A DNA stretch of 64,000 bases, taken from assembly GCF_019801175.1 (NCBI RefSeq), contig NZ_JAHVJR010000002.1, positions 496,001 to 560,000 of the forward strand. The letters are read 5' to 3'. This document shows positions 61,996-64,000 of the stretch, one piece after another. The translations under genes were made by a program, and so were the position numbers. Source of the DNA: Vannielia litorea. Lineage in GTDB: Bacteria > Pseudomonadota > Alphaproteobacteria > Rhodobacterales > Rhodobacteraceae. Under the pieces are notes generated by a model. The model ran no database searches and was not told where the DNA came from. It was given only the letters and a program-made list of their open reading frames with translations. Positions within the stretch are counted from its first letter, which is position 1, and every line of letters starts with the position of its first letter.

Positions 61996-62705
61996 TGCGG
62001 GGCCCTCTGTGCGATGGCCTTCTCGACTTCGGCGCCCGCCACCATGCCGAGCATCCCGGCAGCGATGACGCCGAGCGAAAACGGCAGCCAGGCCAGCAGC
62101 AGCGAGGCGACCAGCGCGGTGAAGGCGGCGGCCATATGGGCCACGGTGCGCAGCCCCGGCGCGACGATGGCTAGAAAGGCCAGCGGAACCGCCACATCGA
62201 GCGACCAGCTTTCGGGGATCGCCTGCCCTGCCAGTGCCCCGGCCAGCGTGCCGAGATACCACATCGGCGCGACGGGGGTGATGGTGCCGAGGAAGTAGGC
62301 GACCTTGGTGGCCACATCCCACTGGGGCTTTTCTTCATACTTCAGCACCGACGCGGCATAGCTCTGATCGACCAGCAGGTAGCTGATCAGCGCCTTCTGC
62401 CACATCGGCGCGGTGCCGACGTGGGGCGCCATGGAGGCGGAATACATCGCCATCCGGGCGTTCACGGCCAGCGCGGTGGCCAGCACGATCACAGTGGGCG
62501 CGTTGTCCTGCATCAGTTGCAGCGCGGTGATCTGCGCGCCGCCTGCGATGACCAGCACCGAAAAGCCCATCACCTCGACAAGGTTTAGCCCGGCTTCCAT
62601 GCCGATCACGCCGAAGATCGCGCCGAAGGGGATGACGACGATCAGGAAGGGCAGCCCGGCGCTGAAGCCGGAGACATAGGCTTTTTTCGGTGTGGTGGAT
62701 GGCAT
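61992..62705 (-). CDS. azlC: AzlC-type branched-chain amino-acid exporter subunit
   Basis: 237 residues with about seven membrane helices. GFSAGLPFLIVVIPFGAIFG, the GGAQITALQLM loop and ALAVNARMAMYSASMAPH are family signatures. With AzlD it exports branched-chain amino acids or related compounds. Confidence 0.92.
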   Translation of the reverse strand: MPSTTPKKAYVSGFSAGLPFLIVVIPFGAIFGVIGMEAGLNLVEVMGFSVLVIAGGAQITALQLMQDNAPTVIVLATALAVNARMAMYSASMAPHVGTAPMWQKALISYLLVDQSYAASVLKYEEKPQWDVATKVAYFLGTITPVAPMWYLGTLAGALAGQAIPESWSLDVAVPLAFLAIVAPGLRTVAHMAAAFTALVASLLLAWLPFSLGVIAAGMLGMVAGAEVEKAIAQRAPQ

Positions 62706-62729
62706 TGAGGGCCTCTAGCATGAGCCGGT

Positions 62730-63578
62730 GTGAGGCCCGTGAAGCAGAGGATGGCAGCAAACTTGAGCACGTCAAGTAATTACCTGGTGGCTCCTGACAT
62801 CGAGGCGGTGGGGCTGACCCGCCGCGTGGTCGGGCGCGACCACGAGGGACGGGAGGTGGAGATGCGGGTGGTCGAGGAGCGGCCGCTCACGATCTACCTC
62901 AACCGCACAGAGATCGTGACCGCGATGACCATAGGCGACCATCCGGAGCTGTTGGGCGTCGGCTTCCTCGCCAACCAGGGCATGTTGCGGGCGGGCGAGC
63001 TGGAGCGGGTGGATTACCACGAAGAATTGGGCGTAGTGGTGGTGCGCACGGCGGGCGAGACCGACTACGAGGCCAAGCTCTCGAAGAAGGTGCGCACCAG
63101 CGGCTGCGCGGTGGGCACCGTGTTTGGCGATATGATGGAGGGACTGGAAGGCCTTACCCTGCCGCCCGCGCGGGTGAAGGTGACCGACCTCTATGCGCTT
63201 GCGAAGGAGATCAACACGACGCCGAGCCTTTACCTTGAGGCCGGAGCGATCCACGGCACGGTGCTCTGCGAGGGCGCGCGCCCGCTCGTTTATATGGAGG
63301 ACGTGGGCCGCCACAACGCGGTCGATAAGGTGGCGGGCTGGATGCTGCGCGAGGGCGCGACGGCGGGCGACAAGCTGCTCTACACCACAGGGCGGCTGAC
63401 GAGCGAGATGGTGATCAAATGCGCGCTGATGGGCATTCCTGCACTCGTCAGCCGCTCGGGGTTCACCGCTTGGGGTGTGGAGATCGCGCGGCAGGTGGGG
63501 CTGACACTGGTGGGCCGGATGCGCGGCGAGCGGTTCGTCTGCCTGTCGGGAGAGGAGCGGCTGGAGTGGCCGGAATGA
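62730..63578 (+). CDS. fdhD: FdhD sulfurtransferase for formate dehydrogenase
   Basis: 282 residues from GTG at 62730; ATG at 62751 is also possible, and neither has a strong ribosome site. Markers: ERPLTIYLNRTEIVTAMTIGDHPELLG (two parts), GFLANQGML, EDVGRHNAVDKVAGWML, and GRLTSEMVIKCALMGIP. It activates the molybdenum enzyme by sulfuration. The cysteine loop usually CxxC is SGCAVGT here, with one cysteine, so the sulfur-carrying step may use a single Cys. Formate dehydrogenase genes are probably nearby outside the window. Confidence 0.92.
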   Translation: MRPVKQRMAANLSTSSNYLVAPDIEAVGLTRRVVGRDHEGREVEMRVVEERPLTIYLNRTEIVTAMTIGDHPELLGVGFLANQGMLRAGELERVDYHEELGVVVVRTAGETDYEAKLSKKVRTSGCAVGTVFGDMMEGLEGLTLPPARVKVTDLYALAKEINTTPSLYLEAGAIHGTVLCEGARPLVYMEDVGRHNAVDKVAGWMLREGATAGDKLLYTTGRLTSEMVIKCALMGIPALVSRSGFTAWGVEIARQVGLTLVGRMRGERFVCLSGEERLEWPE

Positions 63579-64000
63579 GCGAAATCGAATGCCGCTATCG
63601 GGTGTCTCCCGCGCTACTTGAGGCGGCTATCAACGCGGGGGCTGCGGGCAAGGGGCGAGGCCAGCGCCCGGCGTGGTGGATTCCGATGTGGGTGGCCGTG
63701 GGCGTTGCCATTGGCTTTGCGGTGGTGGCTTTAGAGAGCATGTTCGACAGCATGGTTCCGGCGCTTGCGATGGTCTTCGGCAGCGCCGGGTTTCTTGCCG
63801 GGTTGGCGCTCTGGCAGGTCACATGGAAGCAGCAGCTCCGCGGGATCTTGGCGGCACACGAGGAGGCCGCAGAGAAGGCGGGCGAAGTGGTGAGCCGTTT
63901 TGGCCCGGATGGAATAGACTCGCGCTCGGCGCTCGGGCAGAGCTTCAGCACATGGCCGGGAATTGGCGCGGTACTCGAAATCCCCGGCGGCACCGCGATC
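63575..64000 (+). CDS. Membrane protein, 3' truncated at window edge
   Basis: 142 codons visible from ATG at 63575 (ATGA overlap with fdhD). Two hydrophobic helices (about 36-54 and 60-80) then a charged helix (KQQLRGILAAHEEAAEKAGEVV, two parts). Layout resembles YcxB-like proteins; the rest and the stop lie beyond the window. Confidence 0.7.
   Translation, partial: MSEIECRYRVSPALLEAAINAGAAGKGRGQRPAWWIPMWVAVGVAIGFAVVALESMFDSMVPALAMVFGSAGFLAGLALWQVTWKQQLRGILAAHEEAAEKAGEVVSRFGPDGIDSRSALGQSFSTWPGIGAVLEIPGGTAI

Overview
The window looks like chromosomal DNA from a Rhodobacterales (Roseobacter-group type) alphaproteobacterium. This is inferred from the high GC content, the frequent GTG and TTG starts with stop/start overlaps, an aa3-type cytochrome oxidase subunit IV peptide, a Rhodobacter-style CGFC glutaredoxin 3, an exosortase of the VPLPA-CTERM type, and the mix of core genes. 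No rRNA, tRNA, CRISPR array, insertion sequence or phage gene was seen.

Region 1 (about 1-40080) is a large cell-surface polysaccharide locus of the Wzx/Wzy type, cut at its left end. It opens with an exosortase-EpsI fusion protein. Next come a GDP-mannose-forming enzyme, an Alg14/Alg13-like split glycosyltransferase, an outer-membrane barrel, a Wza-like exporter, an initiating sugar-phosphate transferase, an ExeA-like ATPase, a GT2, a small membrane protein and a secreted protein with a VPLPA/PEP-CTERM-like tail (the only such tail found here). A BY-kinase and a Wzz-like protein, a periplasmic beta-helix protein, a Wzy-like ligase/polymerase, another GT2 and a Wzx flippase follow. At 17826-23294 lies a GC-rich cassette for a CDP-activated, probably C-methylated sugar: RfbF, an epimerase-methyltransferase fusion, and two further methyltransferases of the same family. 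Two very large probable type I secreted proteins flank a group of glycosyltransferases. One is a 2252-residue protein with six lectin-like plus cadherin-like repeats; the other is a 924-residue beta-helix/LamG/RTX protein whose helix is a paralogue of the periplasmic one. A polysaccharide pyruvyl transferase paired with an FrhB-like iron-sulfur protein closes the locus.

Region 2 (about 40200-64000) is mostly housekeeping: prolyl aminopeptidase, UbiG, a MarR regulator, a nitrilase-family amidase, glutaredoxin, ComF, an NDUFAF5-like methyltransferase and ferrochelatase. Then comes a pyrimidine operon made of pyrB, four overlapping small membrane-protein genes and a dihydroorotase-like gene that has lost its metal ligands. 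After it lie a uracil-DNA glycosylase without the usual Fe-S cysteines, MoaB, an RND efflux pair, an ABC-F ATPase with a possible leader peptide, a stand-alone DsbD N-terminal domain protein, YqgE/AlgH, cytochrome oxidase subunit IV, a lipoprotein, AzlCD, FdhD and a truncated membrane protein gene at the right edge.

The parts of region 1 together suggest an envelope polysaccharide carrying a C-methylated CDP-sugar and possibly pyruvate. An exosortase-sorted protein and two calcium-type secreted matrix proteins may act with it. The secreted proteins' type I exporter is not in the window. The most unusual elements are the epimerase-methyltransferase fusion with its two tandem paralogues, the secreted/periplasmic beta-helix pair, and the degenerate dihydroorotase operon with its embedded membrane proteins.
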